Positions 24,739 to 35,114 of a DNA stretch of 64,000 nucleotides are shown here, one piece after another. The stretch lies in assembly GCF_030730905.1 (NCBI RefSeq), contig NZ_JAVAMP010000005.1, positions 1 through 64,000 on the forward strand. Reading direction: 5' to 3'. The translations under genes and the position numbers were made by a program. Numbering within the stretch: position 1 is the stretch's first letter; every line of letters begins with the position of its first letter. This DNA is from Chengkuizengella axinellae. Its GTDB lineage: Bacteria; Bacillota; Bacilli; Paenibacillales; KCTC-33759. The notes beneath the pieces were generated by a model. The model was not told the DNA's origin. It searched no databases and saw nothing but the letters and a program-made list of their open reading frames with translations.

Positions 24739-24929
24739 AACTACACTCCTATTTCTGGTATTTCTAGTACTAAACTTGATATTATGGTCATTTTCCATCA
24801 TAATTTTACTTATATAACTTTTCTTTCATAGATACATTTCTATTTTAAAATGAAAGAAGGCTTACTTTTAATATCATACATGAAGCATTCTAAAAAGAAT
24901 AGTTCAACACGAAAGGACAAAATATTAAA

Positions 24930-25988
24930 ATGGTTACTAAAAAACCAAAGAAAAAAAGCAAAAAGCTATTATGGACATCTCTTATTATTTTCACCCCAAT
25001 TTTAATTTTTATCGTTTATTATGTTAGTTCTCTTGTCAGTTTAGGACAGGATCTAAACAAAGATAAAGGAGAGTCAGCATTTGGAGATTTAGGTAATGAT
25101 GAAAATGGCGACCCGATTTATTCACCACCTGAATGGGAAGGGAATGAACGCGTAAATATACTTCTACTAGGTGGGGATACAAGAGGACTTAGCGAAAATG
25201 AAGTCCCTAGATCCGATACAATGATGGTAATGTCGTTGGATCCTGAAACAAATCAAGCATTTCTTTTTTCAATTTTACGTGATTCATATGTAGATATCCC
25301 TGGTTACTGGGGGACCAAAATTAATGCAGCTCTAGTTTTTGGAGGTCCGAATCTAGCAATGGAAACAGTGAGTAATTTCACTGGACTACCTATTCAATAT
25401 TATGTCTATGTTGATTTCGAAGGGTTTACAGAGCTTGTTGACGCCATCGGAGGAGTCGAGTTTTATGTTGAAAAAGATATGTATTATACAAGTAGAGCCG
25501 ATGGACCAGAGTTTGATATCAACCTTAAAGAAGGTTTACAGCATTTAGATGGAAAGAAAGCTCTGCAATATGTACGATATCGTTATGATGTGCAGTCAGA
25601 TTTTGGACGTACTGAAAGACAAAGAAACTTATTAAAAGCTGTAGCTGATGAAATGTTAACCTTCTCTAATCTAATTACCCTGCCGAATACTTTAGAGGAA
25701 ATAGAGCCTTACATTGAAACCAATTTAACAGTCTCTGAGATGGTAAAGCTAGGATCATTAGCTTACAAACATAAAGACAATGGCTTTCAGTCTGAACAAT
25801 TACCTCCTCCAGACTTAGTAAGGGATGAAATCATCGATAATATATCATATCTTACAGCAGATGAAATACAGATGAAGCAATATATCCAAGACTTATTTGA
25901 ACAAGCCACTTTAGAGGATAAAGCAGAAGTTCCACAAGAAAATGAAGAAACAACAAATATAGAATCTAGTCAAGCAGGAAGTGAATGA
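24930..25988 (+). CDS. LytR-CpsA-Psr (LCP) family protein
   Basis: A 352-aa protein anchored by one N-terminal helix (about 12-34) with an extracytoplasmic LCP domain (about 75-230): [67 protein letters not shown] enzymes transfer teichoic acids or other glycopolymers from lipid carriers to peptidoglycan; the conserved Arg residues are present. The C-terminus is acidic and low-complexity. It overlaps the hemL-like gene at an ATGA junction. Confidence 0.93.
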   Translation: MVTKKPKKKSKKLLWTSLIIFTPILIFIVYYVSSLVSLGQDLNKDKGESAFGDLGNDENGDPIYSPPEWEGNERVNILLLGGDTRGLSENEVPRSDTMMVMSLDPETNQAFLFSILRDSYVDIPGYWGTKINAALVFGGPNLAMETVSNFTGLPIQYYVYVDFEGFTELVDAIGGVEFYVEKDMYYTSRADGPEFDINLKEGLQHLDGKKALQYVRYRYDVQSDFGRTERQRNLLKAVADEMLTFSNLITLPNTLEEIEPYIETNLTVSEMVKLGSLAYKHKDNGFQSEQLPPPDLVRDEIIDNISYLTADEIQMKQYIQDLFEQATLEDKAEVPQENEETTNIESSQAGSE

Positions 25989-27301
25989 CAATGAACCGTG
26001 AACGTTCTGAACAACATTATAATGAAGCATTAGAACACATAGTCGGAGGGGTTAACAGCCCCTCCCGTTCTTTTAAAGCTGTTGGAGGCGGGGCTCCCGT
26101 TTTTATGGAAAAAGCTGAAGGTGCTTACTTCTGGGATGTAGACGGAAATAAATACATAGATTATTTGGCTGCTTATGGACCGATTATATTAGGTCATGCA
26201 CATCCACATGTAACAAAAGCCATTACAAAAGCTGCTCAAAATGGAACACTATATGGCACACCTACTGAATTAGAAAATCAATTTGCAAAAAAACTAAAAC
26301 AGGCCATCCCATCCATGGATAAGGTTCGTTTTGTAAACTCAGGTACCGAAGCTGTTATGACTACCATACGTGTTGCAAGAGCTTTTACTGGTCGAAGAAA
26401 AATCATTAAATTTGCTGGCTGTTATCATGGGCATTCTGATTTGGTCCTTGTTGCTGCAGGCTCTGGTCCATCTACATTAGGTATTCCTGATAGTGCAGGA
26501 ATTACAACAAACATTGCAAGCGAGGTTATCACAGTACCTTTTAATGATATAGATGCACTGAAACAAGCTTTAGATCATTGGGGAGATGATGTAGCTGCTG
26601 TGATGATTGAACCTATAGTAGGAAATTTCGGTATGGTTACACCTGAGGTTGGATTTTTAGAAAAACTTTGTTTATATACAAGACAAGCTGGGGCACTTGT
26701 TATATATGATGAAGTCATCAGTGCCTTCCGTTTCCATTATGGAGCAGCTCAAAACTATAAGCTTTTCCCAGATCATAAAGCCATTGAGCCTGATTTAACT
26801 GCTTTAGGAAAAATTATAGGTGGTGGTCTACCTATTGGTGCTTATGGTGGAAAAAAAGAAGTTATGGATCAAGTTGCACCATTAGGACCCGCATATCAAG
26901 CTGGTACTATGGCTGGGAATCCAGCGTCTATATCAGCAGGTATTGCCTGCTTGGAAGTATTAGAAGAGCCTGGTACTTATCAACATTTATTCGATATGGC
27001 TGATACATTAACTGAGGGAATTAAAGAAGCCGCTGAGCATAACAACATTGCACTCACCGTTAATCAGATTGGTGGCGCATTCTCCACCCATTTTTGCAAT
27101 CATGAAATAAAAAACTATGAAGATGCTCAAAATACGGATAGTGAATTGTTTTCACAATTTTTCAAACTCATGTTAAATGAAGGAATCAATTTAGCACCTT
27201 CTAAATATGAAGCTTGGTTTTTGACAACAGCACATCAATTAAAGGATATTCAAGAAACAATCCATGCGGTACGCGATACCTTTAGTAAGATGAAGCGATA
27301 A
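25985..27301 (+). CDS. hemL: Glutamate-1-semialdehyde 2,1-aminomutase
   Basis: PLP enzyme converting glutamate-1-semialdehyde to 5-aminolevulinate, the C5 route to heme. The 438-aa protein has [15 protein letters not shown] near the N-terminus, the cofactor region [33 protein letters not shown], and the Schiff-base K276 in [15 protein letters not shown]. No other hem genes are nearby, so it may be the GsaB-type paralog rather than the hem-operon copy. The start is ATG 25985 or 25991. It is coupled to the LCP gene by overlap. Confidence 0.94.
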   Translation: MTMNRERSEQHYNEALEHIVGGVNSPSRSFKAVGGGAPVFMEKAEGAYFWDVDGNKYIDYLAAYGPIILGHAHPHVTKAITKAAQNGTLYGTPTELENQFAKKLKQAIPSMDKVRFVNSGTEAVMTTIRVARAFTGRRKIIKFAGCYHGHSDLVLVAAGSGPSTLGIPDSAGITTNIASEVITVPFNDIDALKQALDHWGDDVAAVMIEPIVGNFGMVTPEVGFLEKLCLYTRQAGALVIYDEVISAFRFHYGAAQNYKLFPDHKAIEPDLTALGKIIGGGLPIGAYGGKKEVMDQVAPLGPAYQAGTMAGNPASISAGIACLEVLEEPGTYQHLFDMADTLTEGIKEAAEHNNIALTVNQIGGAFSTHFCNHEIKNYEDAQNTDSELFSQFFKLMLNEGINLAPSKYEAWFLTTAHQLKDIQETIHAVRDTFSKMKR

Positions 27302-27356
27302 AACATTTTTATGCAGACAATAAATTAATACTCTCTTAACAAATGAACGATATAAT

Positions 27357-27406
27357 TATAAAAAACGAATTATTGCAGTAATACCGCGAATAATAGTTCG
27401 TTTTTT
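27357..27406 (+). terminator. Terminator of the LCP-hemL operon
   Basis: An imperfect stem AAAACGAATTATT / AATAATAGTTCGTTTT with a run of T following, about 55 bases after the hemL stop codon. Confidence 0.85.
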
Positions 27407-27465
27407 ATATATGTCAATTTTAAAAAAATACAATATGAGACTTCAATAGACACAAGGGTTCACAA

Positions 27466-27913
27466 TTAAAACACACTCTGGGCAAGAGTATCTATTGTAT
27501 CATTTGAAAATTCGTGATATCCTATATAATAATTTTGCATCTCACATAACGGAGTTAGATATTTATTTACTTCTTTGACTAAAAATAAAATACTTGTGTT
27601 TGATTTCTTTGTACGATTAAACTCAATGACCTCAACTCCCATCTCTTGCAGACAAACAAACATCACGTCACAACCTGTGCTGACAACGTCTGCACCAAAA
27701 CGTCCTGTTTTGATCACACTGATGGTTCAGAGCGTCCTGTTCTGAAATAACAGCCATGTCCTTATGGCTCAGCAAATAACTACCATATCCATTTGGGCAG
27801 ACTAACTTCATGTCACGTCCAGTAAAGGTTACAATAAGAAAATCCTCTATCGATGAACATTCGGAGATGTCGTCGAATCCTTCTTTAGCAGTAGATTTTC
27901 TTGTGGGTCGCAT
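27466..27913 (-). pseudogene. Frameshifted ORF of unknown function
   Basis: Two minus-strand frames join end to end with a 50-base overlap. The upstream part (27913-27668) runs from MRPTRKSTAKEGF to about SEQDALNH. The downstream part (from about 27717) continues as VIKTGRFGADVV and runs to 27466. Joined, they would give a protein of about 150 aa. I do not recognise the family. The upstream start has no clear ribosome site. It lies between the hemL terminator and the gltB leader and is probably a decaying gene. Confidence 0.35.
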
Positions 27914-28228
27914 ACATTACCCAAAATAAATTTTTACTATTTTTGGCAGGTCAATTCTATCTCCTATGTTCAACACCAGCTTAATCTGGCATTTTGGACA
28001 TCAGGCATATGCATTGAGGTAGCCATTAGACACGTTTTGTACCTGAATAGATACTCATAAAAAGCAACAAATCTGTTTCCATAAATGAAACCAATTCAAC
28101 ATGGAAGCTCCCCTACAATGAATAATTATTATTATTTTTGCATTTATAATACCTATTCAGTTCATCAAAAGGTCTACTTTTCACTTGTGACAAAACTTAT
28201 AACATAAATCATTGTCTTGATTATATTT

Positions 28229-28273
28229 AAGGAGGTGAAGGTCAGTTCATTGAACAACTGACCAAACTACATG
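28229..28273 (+). promoter_or_regulatory. gltB ribosome site with a hairpin between Shine-Dalgarno and start
   Basis: AAGGAGGTG (28229-28237) is followed by a perfect 8-bp hairpin GGTCAGTT-8 nt-AACTGACC (28240-28263) and then ATG at 28271. Linear SD-to-ATG distance is 35 bases; folding the hairpin leaves about 11. The upstream stretch 27914-28228 shows no gene. Confidence 0.6.
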
Positions 28274-31200
28274 AAAGAACTCATGATTAATGAGGGTAAA
28301 TTCCAAAACCTATTGCAATCAGAGCATGATAGCTGTGGTATCATCTGTATTATTGAAAAAGATGGTAAACCATCTCGTGATAACATAAAGAAAACAATTG
28401 ATGCTTTAGTGATGATGGAGCATCGTTCAGGTTTTATAGAAGGTGAAGGGGATGGATGTGGAATCTTGACTGATATCCCAAGAGCTTTATGGGAAAAGAG
28501 ATTAGCAGACGCTAACTTAGATGGAAAATTAGCTTATGATCAACGTTTTATGATCGCTCACATTTTCCTTCCAAGAAAATTAGATATTTCCGTTGCAGAA
28601 ATGCAGACACAGATTCGTGAAATGTTCAAAAATGCTGATGTAAATATTGTGCAAGAGCAGGAAAACGAAGTGAACAATGATGTATTAGGGAAATATGCAT
28701 TAAATGATGAACCAACATTTTGGCAAGTAGCTGGTATTTGTGAGAAACAAGAAGCTAACATTAATGATCATTTATTCGAACTTCATATTGATATTGAAGA
28801 TAAGTTCAATGTCCATGTTGCTTCCTTAAGCTCTACTACAGCCGCTTATAAAGTAATGGGAGCTGCAAGTATTCTTCCTAAATATTTTAATGATACACAG
28901 GATGAGTTGTTTGCTGCCCAAGTTACTATAGGACATAACCGTTATTCTACAAATACATTACCTAACTTTTTCCGTGTGCAGCCTTCAAGTATTTTAGGTC
29001 ATAACGGGGAAATCAATACCGTTAAAAAAATGAGACATGAAGCTGAGATGGTGGGTGTTCCACTACTTGATGGCGGCAGTGATTCACAGGATATGAATCG
29101 TACTATTGAAACTTTCATTCATCGATTCGAATTAAGCTTATTTGAAGCGATGGAGCTTGTGTTCCCGCCTATTATAAATGAAATGAAACAGTTCAGAACA
29201 GAGCTGCAGGATTTATATGTATATTATCGTCAAATCTGGGGTCACTTTGCACAAGGTCCTGCTGGTATCGTATCCCGTTATGAAAATGAATGTATATTCA
29301 GCGTTGATGCGCTAGGACTTCGTCCATTATGGATGGTGGAAAGCGAATCTTCTTTATACTTCTCTTCTGAGCAGGGAATCATAACTGTTGGTGAAATGGT
29401 GAATGAACCAAAACCAATTTCTCCAGGCGAAAAAGTCGGAGTCAAATTAACAGAAAATGCTCCAATTGAAGTAGTTCCTTATAGCGAAATTCAAAACATC
29501 GTATTAGAACGTGCAAAAACTCGTGTTGATTTTGCCGGCATGAACAAACATCTTTCCTTTGCTTCAAGCGATTCAGAAGTAACGCTGAATGAGGATGTTG
29601 AAGCAACCGGTAATTTATATAGTGCATTTGGCTGGGATCGTGAAGGAATTCAAATGATCGAATCCATGTCCAAAACAGGTGCAGAGCCAATTCGTTCACT
29701 AGGTCATGATGGTCCTTTAGCTGCAATTCATTGGGAGAGACAAAACACTCCTGATTTTATTAAAGAAAGTGTTGCCGTTGTAACAAACCCAGCTATCGAT
29801 AGAGATCGTGAAACAGAGCATTTTTCTACACGTGTAGTTATCGGTCCTCGTCCATCTATATATGGTGAAATCGATACCCGTTTACGCATTGAATTACCTT
29901 CACCGATGTTATTAGAAGGTTCACTTGGAACAGGAAGCTTTGAAGAGTTGAATCAATTAACACTTGAACAAATTCTTGCAGAGTTCCGTCATCATAGTGA
30001 AAATAATGTAGCTGTACTATCTCTAACTTATACTCGTGGTACTAAAATAAAAGATGCACTCGAAAAACTAGCCGAGGATGCAAAAAATGCAGTTCAAAAC
30101 GGAGCTACTATTCTATTATTAGACGATTCAGAAGCTCATCAAAATGATCAGTTGTGGTTGGATCCTCATTTATCAGTTTCAAAAATTGATCTAGCTTTGA
30201 AATCAACAATACTAGATAACGGAGACAATCTACGTCGTCAAACAAGCATCATCTTACGCTCAGGTGCAGTTAGAAGTTTACATGACATTGCTGTTGCTGT
30301 TGGTTTAGGAGCAGATCTTATTTCGCCTTATATGATCTTTGCTACAGCTGCGGATAAACAAGACGCTCCAGCAGCTAAAAAAGTATATCTTGCTCTTAAA
30401 AAAGGTCTGGAAAAGGTTATTTCTACAATTGGTACACATGAATTACGTGGTTATACACGCTTCTTCTCCTCCATTGGTTTACATCCTGAGGTTGCAGAAG
30501 TTTTAGATATCGTCAATTATTTAGGAAGTGAAAAATCTGGAAGAAGCTTTGCAGACCTTGAGAAAGACGCTGAGGAACGTTATGAATCATATCAAGAAGA
30601 AAAAGCGAAGCCTGCTCGTAACTTCCACTTCTTCCAACGTATGTGGAAATCCTTGAATGAAGCTGCAGACGGTTCTGCTCCATATTCTGATTATGAAGAA
30701 AAACTATGTGAGCAAGAGAAGAAAAACCCTGTATCTATTCGTCACTTAGCTGATTTTGATTATGAAAAAGCAAATGAATCACATAAAGTTTTAGATCCAT
30801 CTGAAGTAAATATCGGAATTGGAGATCATGATTATCCTATGTTAATCTCCTCCATGTCCTTTGGATCACAAAACGAAACAGCCTTCCGTGCGTATGCTGA
30901 AGCAGGAGAACGCCTTAACATGATTACAATGAACGGTGAAGGCGGAGAAATCAAGGATATGCTTGGCAAATACAAAAAAACACGTGGTGCACAAATCGCA
31001 TCTGGCCGTTTTGGTGTCAATGTTGAACTTGTGAATGGTGTTGCTGTATTAGAGGTTAAAATTGGTCAAGGTGCGAAACCAGGTGAAGGTGGACATCTAC
31101 CAGGACAAAAGGTGAATGATAAAATCGCAGAAGCACGTAATGCTACATTTGGCTCAGATTTAATTTCACCTTCAAACAACCATGATATTTACTCCATCGA

Positions 31201-32809
31201 GGATTTAGCACAAATTATATCTGAGCTGAAAGAAGCTAGTGGACGTAAATGTAAAATCAGCATCAAAGTACCTGTTGTTCCTAACATTGGTACTATCGCA
31301 GTCGGAATTGCTAAAGCTGGTGCAAACATTATAACTTTATCTGGATTCGACGGCGGTACAGGAGCAGCACGTGTTCACTCCTTGCAAAACGTTGGTTTAC
31401 CTACAGAAATCGGTACTAAATTAGCTCATAATGCATTAATTGAAGCTGGTCTTAGAGATAAAGTAGAAATCTGGTCTGATGGAGGTATGAAGTCAGGTGC
31501 TGATGTTGTAAAAATGATCATGCTTGGTGCAAACCGTTGTGGTTTTGGTAGTATTGCAATGCAATCTATCGGTTGTACAACATGTCGAGGTTGTCACCTT
31601 GATACTTGTCATGTTGGGATCTCAACACAAATTGATTCTATTGAAGAAGCTGAAGAAAGAGGACTGCGTCGTTTCGTACCTCGTGTATATGATACAGCTG
31701 TAGATTCTCTTGTAAGACTTTTTGGTGGTATGGGTGAAGAAATTCGTCAGATCGTTGCTAAGCTTGGATTTAAAAATGCACAGGATTTAGTTGGGCGTTC
31801 TGATTTGTTAAAACAAGTAGGTTACACTGAAAAAATGGACTTATCTGACTTATTACGTCCTGCACCGATCCAATTTGTAGTACCGTCCATTGAAGCTAAT
31901 ATTTCTACTTCAGATATCGTTGGTGTTGCTGCTGGTGCTGAAGGGCAAGAATTCTTCCCAGATGCTGTATCCTTTGACACTCCGATTGAAAAAACATGGT
32001 CTGGTGTTGTAGCTGATGCAAGGATATTAGGTACACGTTACTCTAGTCATCGCGTTAGAGACCGTTATAACGGAAGTTATATTGATTTACCAAAAGTAAG
32101 CTTAAATATAACAGATGGTTCTGTACCAGGGATTGGTTTAGCTGCCTTTAATGCTAATGGCGTAAATATTACAGTCCAAGGTGGTTCAGAAGATGGTGTA
32201 GGAAAAATGTCTTACGGTGGAAAAGTTTCCATCTTAAAATCAAAAAGCAAATCTGGTCAGTTTATCAATGGTTCTGTAGGAAAATCTTTCTGTTACGGTG
32301 CACAAGGCGGATTGTTCATCGTTCAAGGAGATTCAGATTCTCGAGCTTGTATTCGATTGTCTGGAGCAGATGTAATCTTCGGTGGAGAAATTAAACAGCC
32401 TCTGCAAGATCATTTAGGTGCTATCTCTACTAGAGCTAATTTGAAAGGTTTTGCTTTTGAATATATGACAAATGGTCGTGCGGTTGTATTAGGAGATCCA
32501 GGAGCTTGGATCTGTGCGGGTATGACTGGTGGAGTGATCTATCAACGTTTACAACCTGAATTAGGATTAGACAAAGAAGCTATCCAGCGTCGTATCGCTA
32601 CAGGTGCAAAAGTATTCATCAATCCTTTGACAGAAAAAAGCCATAACGATCTAAATGAATTATTAAACATTTACATCGAAGAATTAAACAACTCTGGTCA
32701 AACAGAAACAGCTGAAAAAATAAGTGCTTTGTTAGAAAATCTAGATGAGAACTTTGTAATGATCTCATCCGAGAACTTGCAAGAGCTTCAAGGTATTGTA
32801 ACAGAATAA
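28271..32809 (+). CDS. gltB: Glutamate synthase large subunit (GltB family)
   Basis: Makes glutamate from glutamine and 2-oxoglutarate. The 1512-aa protein has a 21-residue propeptide before the expected N-terminal nucleophile C22 (SEHDSCGIICI), a class II amidotransferase domain (IGHNRYSTNT, GHNGEINT), the central domain, the FMN/synthase domain (MSFGSQNETAFRAYAEAGE, LSGFDGGTGAA), a CX5CX4C 3Fe-4S motif in CTTCRGCHLDTC, and the C-terminal GXGXG beta-helix domain. No small subunit (gltD) is adjacent, so it may be ferredoxin-linked or use a gltD elsewhere. The start is ATG 28271, with a hairpin between it and the Shine-Dalgarno site. Confidence 0.95.
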   Translation: MKELMINEGKFQNLLQSEHDSCGIICIIEKDGKPSRDNIKKTIDALVMMEHRSGFIEGEGDGCGILTDIPRALWEKRLADANLDGKLAYDQRFMIAHIFLPRKLDISVAEMQTQIREMFKNADVNIVQEQENEVNNDVLGKYALNDEPTFWQVAGICEKQEANINDHLFELHIDIEDKFNVHVASLSSTTAAYKVMGAASILPKYFNDTQDELFAAQVTIGHNRYSTNTLPNFFRVQPSSILGHNGEINTVKKMRHEAEMVGVPLLDGGSDSQDMNRTIETFIHRFELSLFEAMELVFPPIINEMKQFRTELQDLYVYYRQIWGHFAQGPAGIVSRYENECIFSVDALGLRPLWMVESESSLYFSSEQGIITVGEMVNEPKPISPGEKVGVKLTENAPIEVVPYSEIQNIVLERAKTRVDFAGMNKHLSFASSDSEVTLNEDVEATGNLYSAFGWDREGIQMIESMSKTGAEPIRSLGHDGPLAAIHWERQNTPDFIKESVAVVTNPAIDRDRETEHFSTRVVIGPRPSIYGEIDTRLRIELPSPMLLEGSLGTGSFEELNQLTLEQILAEFRHHSENNVAVLSLTYTRGTKIKDALEKLAEDAKNAVQNGATILLLDDSEAHQNDQLWLDPHLSVSKIDLALKSTILDNGDNLRRQTSIILRSGAVRSLHDIAVAVGLGADLISPYMIFATAADKQDAPAAKKVYLALKKGLEKVISTIGTHELRGYTRFFSSIGLHPEVAEVLDIVNYLGSEKSGRSFADLEKDAEERYESYQEEKAKPARNFHFFQRMWKSLNEAADGSAPYSDYEEKLCEQEKKNPVSIRHLADFDYEKANESHKVLDPSEVNIGIGDHDYPMLISSMSFGSQNETAFRAYAEAGERLNMITMNGEGGEIKDMLGKYKKTRGAQIASGRFGVNVELVNGVAVLEVKIGQGAKPGEGGHLPGQKVNDKIAEARNATFGSDLISPSNNHDIYSIEDLAQIISELKEASGRKCKISIKVPVVPNIGTIAVGIAKAGANIITLSGFDGGTGAARVHSLQNVGLPTEIGTKLAHNALIEAGLRDKVEIWSDGGMKSGADVVKMIMLGANRCGFGSIAMQSIGCTTCRGCHLDTCHVGISTQIDSIEEAEERGLRRFVPRVYDTAVDSLVRLFGGMGEEIRQIVAKLGFKNAQDLVGRSDLLKQVGYTEKMDLSDLLRPAPIQFVVPSIEANISTSDIVGVAAGAEGQEFFPDAVSFDTPIEKTWSGVVADARILGTRYSSHRVRDRYNGSYIDLPKVSLNITDGSVPGIGLAAFNANGVNITVQGGSEDGVGKMSYGGKVSILKSKSKSGQFINGSVGKSFCYGAQGGLFIVQGDSDSRACIRLSGADVIFGGEIKQPLQDHLGAISTRANLKGFAFEYMTNGRAVVLGDPGAWICAGMTGGVIYQRLQPELGLDKEAIQRRIATGAKVFINPLTEKSHNDLNELLNIYIEELNNSGQTETAEKISALLENLDENFVMISSENLQELQGIVTE

Positions 32810-32848
32810 AATAATCATAAACATGAAAGTAACTCTAAATGCTAATGA

Positions 32849-32878
32849 AGACGATCAATTTGATCGTCTCTTTTTTTA
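32849..32878 (+). terminator. Terminator of gltB
   Basis: Perfect stem AGACGATC/GATCGTCT with a 5-base loop, followed by CTTTTTTT, 40 bases after the gltB stop codon. Confidence 0.92.
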
Positions 32879-33083
32879 CTCTTAATCATTTAACAAAAAA
32901 GTTTTATTTCTTTACTTATTTTCATTTCAATTCCCCATGGATTCATGTAATATTGAAACTATACGTATTTGAAGTAAAGCAATGAAGGTTTTATCCTTTC
33001 TTTGATTTCACAATGAAAGGGTGTATTTAATAATCTATTAAATTCATTAAGGGAAACAATAATATGATGGATTGGAGAGTATA

Positions 33084-33632
33084 ATGAAATTAAAATATGC
33101 AAATCGCCCAGAATGGAAACGGATTTCCAAAAACGAATTCAGTACATTTTATAAACAAGAACCACATTTTAAAGGTATGGTATCGTATTATAAAATAAAT
33201 GAAGTTCATACACCATTATGGGTAGAACATAATCAGAAGAAAATCTGCATCGTTGATAATGGTTACACCTGGATGCAGCACTTCCCAACAGGGGCTAATT
33301 ATACTCTAACAACAATGATCGATCCTGAAAATAAAATCGTCCAATGGTACATCGATATTTGTAAAGACCAAGGCATAACTGGCGAGGGTATACCTTGGTA
33401 CAACGATTTATATCTGGACATCGTATTCTTGCCAAACTATGAAACGTTTATACTAGACGAAGATGAATTAATAGAAGCTCTAGACAGCGGTAAAATTACT
33501 TCAAATGAATATTCTTTGGCTTGGAAAACGACCAAGGAGATCATAAAGCAACAGCAAGAAGATTCTTTCTATTTACTAGACATATCTAAGAAACATTTGG
33601 AAGAACTTAAGAAGGAAATTGTGTATCGGTAA
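33084..33632 (+). CDS. DUF402 domain protein
   Basis: A 182-aa cytosolic protein of the DUF402/YgaC group. Some members are Mg2+-dependent nucleoside tri/diphosphatases. Features are CIVDNGYTWMQHFP, then the acidic metal-binding segment WYNDLYLDIVFLP and LDEDELIEALDSGKIT. The start at ATG 33084 is behind TTGGAG. It is a single gene and its substrate is not known. Confidence 0.85.
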   Translation: MKLKYANRPEWKRISKNEFSTFYKQEPHFKGMVSYYKINEVHTPLWVEHNQKKICIVDNGYTWMQHFPTGANYTLTTMIDPENKIVQWYIDICKDQGITGEGIPWYNDLYLDIVFLPNYETFILDEDELIEALDSGKITSNEYSLAWKTTKEIIKQQQEDSFYLLDISKKHLEELKKEIVYR

Positions 33633-34127
33633 CGGTAATACCCCATGACTTATCATTTAACCTCAAGCTTTTCATCAGGATCATAGCCTCCTAATTTTAC
33701 ATAGTTAGCTGCTATCTTCCACAGAAAAATAAATAACTTATTAGTTGAAGAACTGTTTGTATCTCCCCTCCCTTAACGATGAACGAGACTGACAACATGT
33801 AGAGAGTTATAAATAAAGTCTTGTTAAACATCGGCACAATCTCATCCACGGGCTGATCATTTGACTTTCTATCTGTGTTAGAGGCCTCTATTTCGTATAT
33901 TTAAAACAATATCAATAATATATTCCCTTATTAATTGATCCAATTCGTTTTATTCGAATACTATAACTCAAATTGGATAATATAACTATTGGATCTCTTT
34001 TCATAAAGAGTGAAGTTTTCTTTCAGTTGGAATTACAACTACATAACTGAAAGTAGTTAAATATATAGGATGTATCCCCTTCTCAAGAAGAGGAGGATAA
34101 CAGCATTAATTTGTAGGAGGTTAATAT
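33633..34127. other. 495-base gap with inverted repeats and a short ORF remnant
   Basis: No complete gene. On the minus strand a 39-codon open frame (33654-33772), ending in LGGYDPDEKLEVK and preceded by an in-frame stop, looks like the C-terminal end of some protein, possibly a transposase; this is weak. CTTTCAGTT/AACTGAAAG forms a hairpin at about 34021-34054. AGGAGG at about 34117-34122 serves the next gene. Confidence 0.4.
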
Positions 34128-34964
34128 ATGGATACCAAAAGTCTCACAATAAAAAAGGAAACAGGGTTTACAACAGTTCTTATTAATCATGGGGAAGTAA
34201 ATCTGCTTACAAATGAACTAATACTTGAATTGCAGCAAGTCGTTGCTGAATTAAATAAAGACGAGCTCAATAGAGCAGTGATTTTCCGCTCAAGCAATCC
34301 ACATTTCTTTAGTGCTCACTTGGATGTCACTGTGATTAATCGCAGAGAAGAAGGAATAACAGGAACGGCAAACTTTATGCAGCTCATTGATGACGTTAAG
34401 AACATGAACGCCATCACTTTTGCGATTGTTGATGGCGCAGCACGTGGTGGAGGAAATGAATTTGCTATGGCTTGTGATATTGTGTATGGAACAGAAAATG
34501 CTGTGTTTGCTCAACCAGAGATAAGCACGAATATTCCCCCAGGTGGTCAAGGTAGTGTTCAAGCAGCACGCAGGTTAGGTCGTACAAGAGCATTAGAATT
34601 TCTATTAACAAGTGCTGATATGGATGCCCCCACTGCTGAACGTTTTGGACTTATTACTCGACATGTTCCATCAGCTTCTTTGGAGCAAACCTTGCAGCAG
34701 ATTGTAACACCTATAACATTTCTCGAGCAGCGTGATATAGATATGATGAAAGAAATTGTGGATTTAGCTATAAAAGATGAAAAAGCAGCCATAGAACTTG
34801 AAAAGAAAAGGTTCATAGAACGTTCTGGCGAAGATAAAACACAATATTTAATTGGGAAGGTATTAAAGCACGGAGCACAAACTTCAAGAGAAATTCATAT
34901 TTCTGAATTATTGGCAGATGTTGCAGCAGACGTAATGCAGGATATGGCACAGATGAAACAATAA
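34128..34964 (+). CDS. Enoyl-CoA hydratase/isomerase (crotonase) family protein
   Basis: A 278-aa crotonase-fold protein. It has the N-terminal LINHGEVNLLTNELILELQ and the oxyanion-hole region VDGAARGGGNEFAMACDIVY, with the second Gly-rich part at NIPPGGQGSVQAARRLGR. In place of the canonical catalytic Glu pair a PGGQG loop is seen, so the exact reaction is uncertain. The Shine-Dalgarno site is AGGAGG. It is a stand-alone gene. Confidence 0.85.
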   Translation: MDTKSLTIKKETGFTTVLINHGEVNLLTNELILELQQVVAELNKDELNRAVIFRSSNPHFFSAHLDVTVINRREEGITGTANFMQLIDDVKNMNAITFAIVDGAARGGGNEFAMACDIVYGTENAVFAQPEISTNIPPGGQGSVQAARRLGRTRALEFLLTSADMDAPTAERFGLITRHVPSASLEQTLQQIVTPITFLEQRDIDMMKEIVDLAIKDEKAAIELEKKRFIERSGEDKTQYLIGKVLKHGAQTSREIHISELLADVAADVMQDMAQMKQ

Positions 34965-34993
34965 AAAATCAAAAATAAAAAAGGAAATTTTTG

Positions 34994-35043
34994 GCCTTAT
35001 TCTTTCATTTTCACTTCATTTAAACAAAACGACTGAATAAGGC
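34994..35043 (+). terminator. Bidirectional hairpin between the crotonase and proline dehydrogenase genes
   Basis: GCCTTATTC and GAATAAGGC face each other across a 31-base loop, with T-rich sequence after each arm. It can end both convergent transcripts. A palindrome TTTAAACGTTTAAA lies just beyond at 35079-35092. Confidence 0.6.
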
Positions 35044-35114
35044 TATCTTTTCATACTCAACTCATAATTAAACTAACTTTTAAACGTTTAAAGCAATTAT
35101 CCTCCATTACATCC

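Noticed and set aside
27914-28228. Riboswitch or gene in the gltB leader
   Set aside because: No conserved riboswitch core and no open frame with a ribosome site; only the SD hairpin near 28240 is convincing.
35079-35092. Palindrome TTTAAACGTTTAAA near the 3' end of proline dehydrogenase
   Set aside because: It lies downstream of both convergent genes, where an operator is unlikely; AT-rich palindromes of this size are expected by chance.
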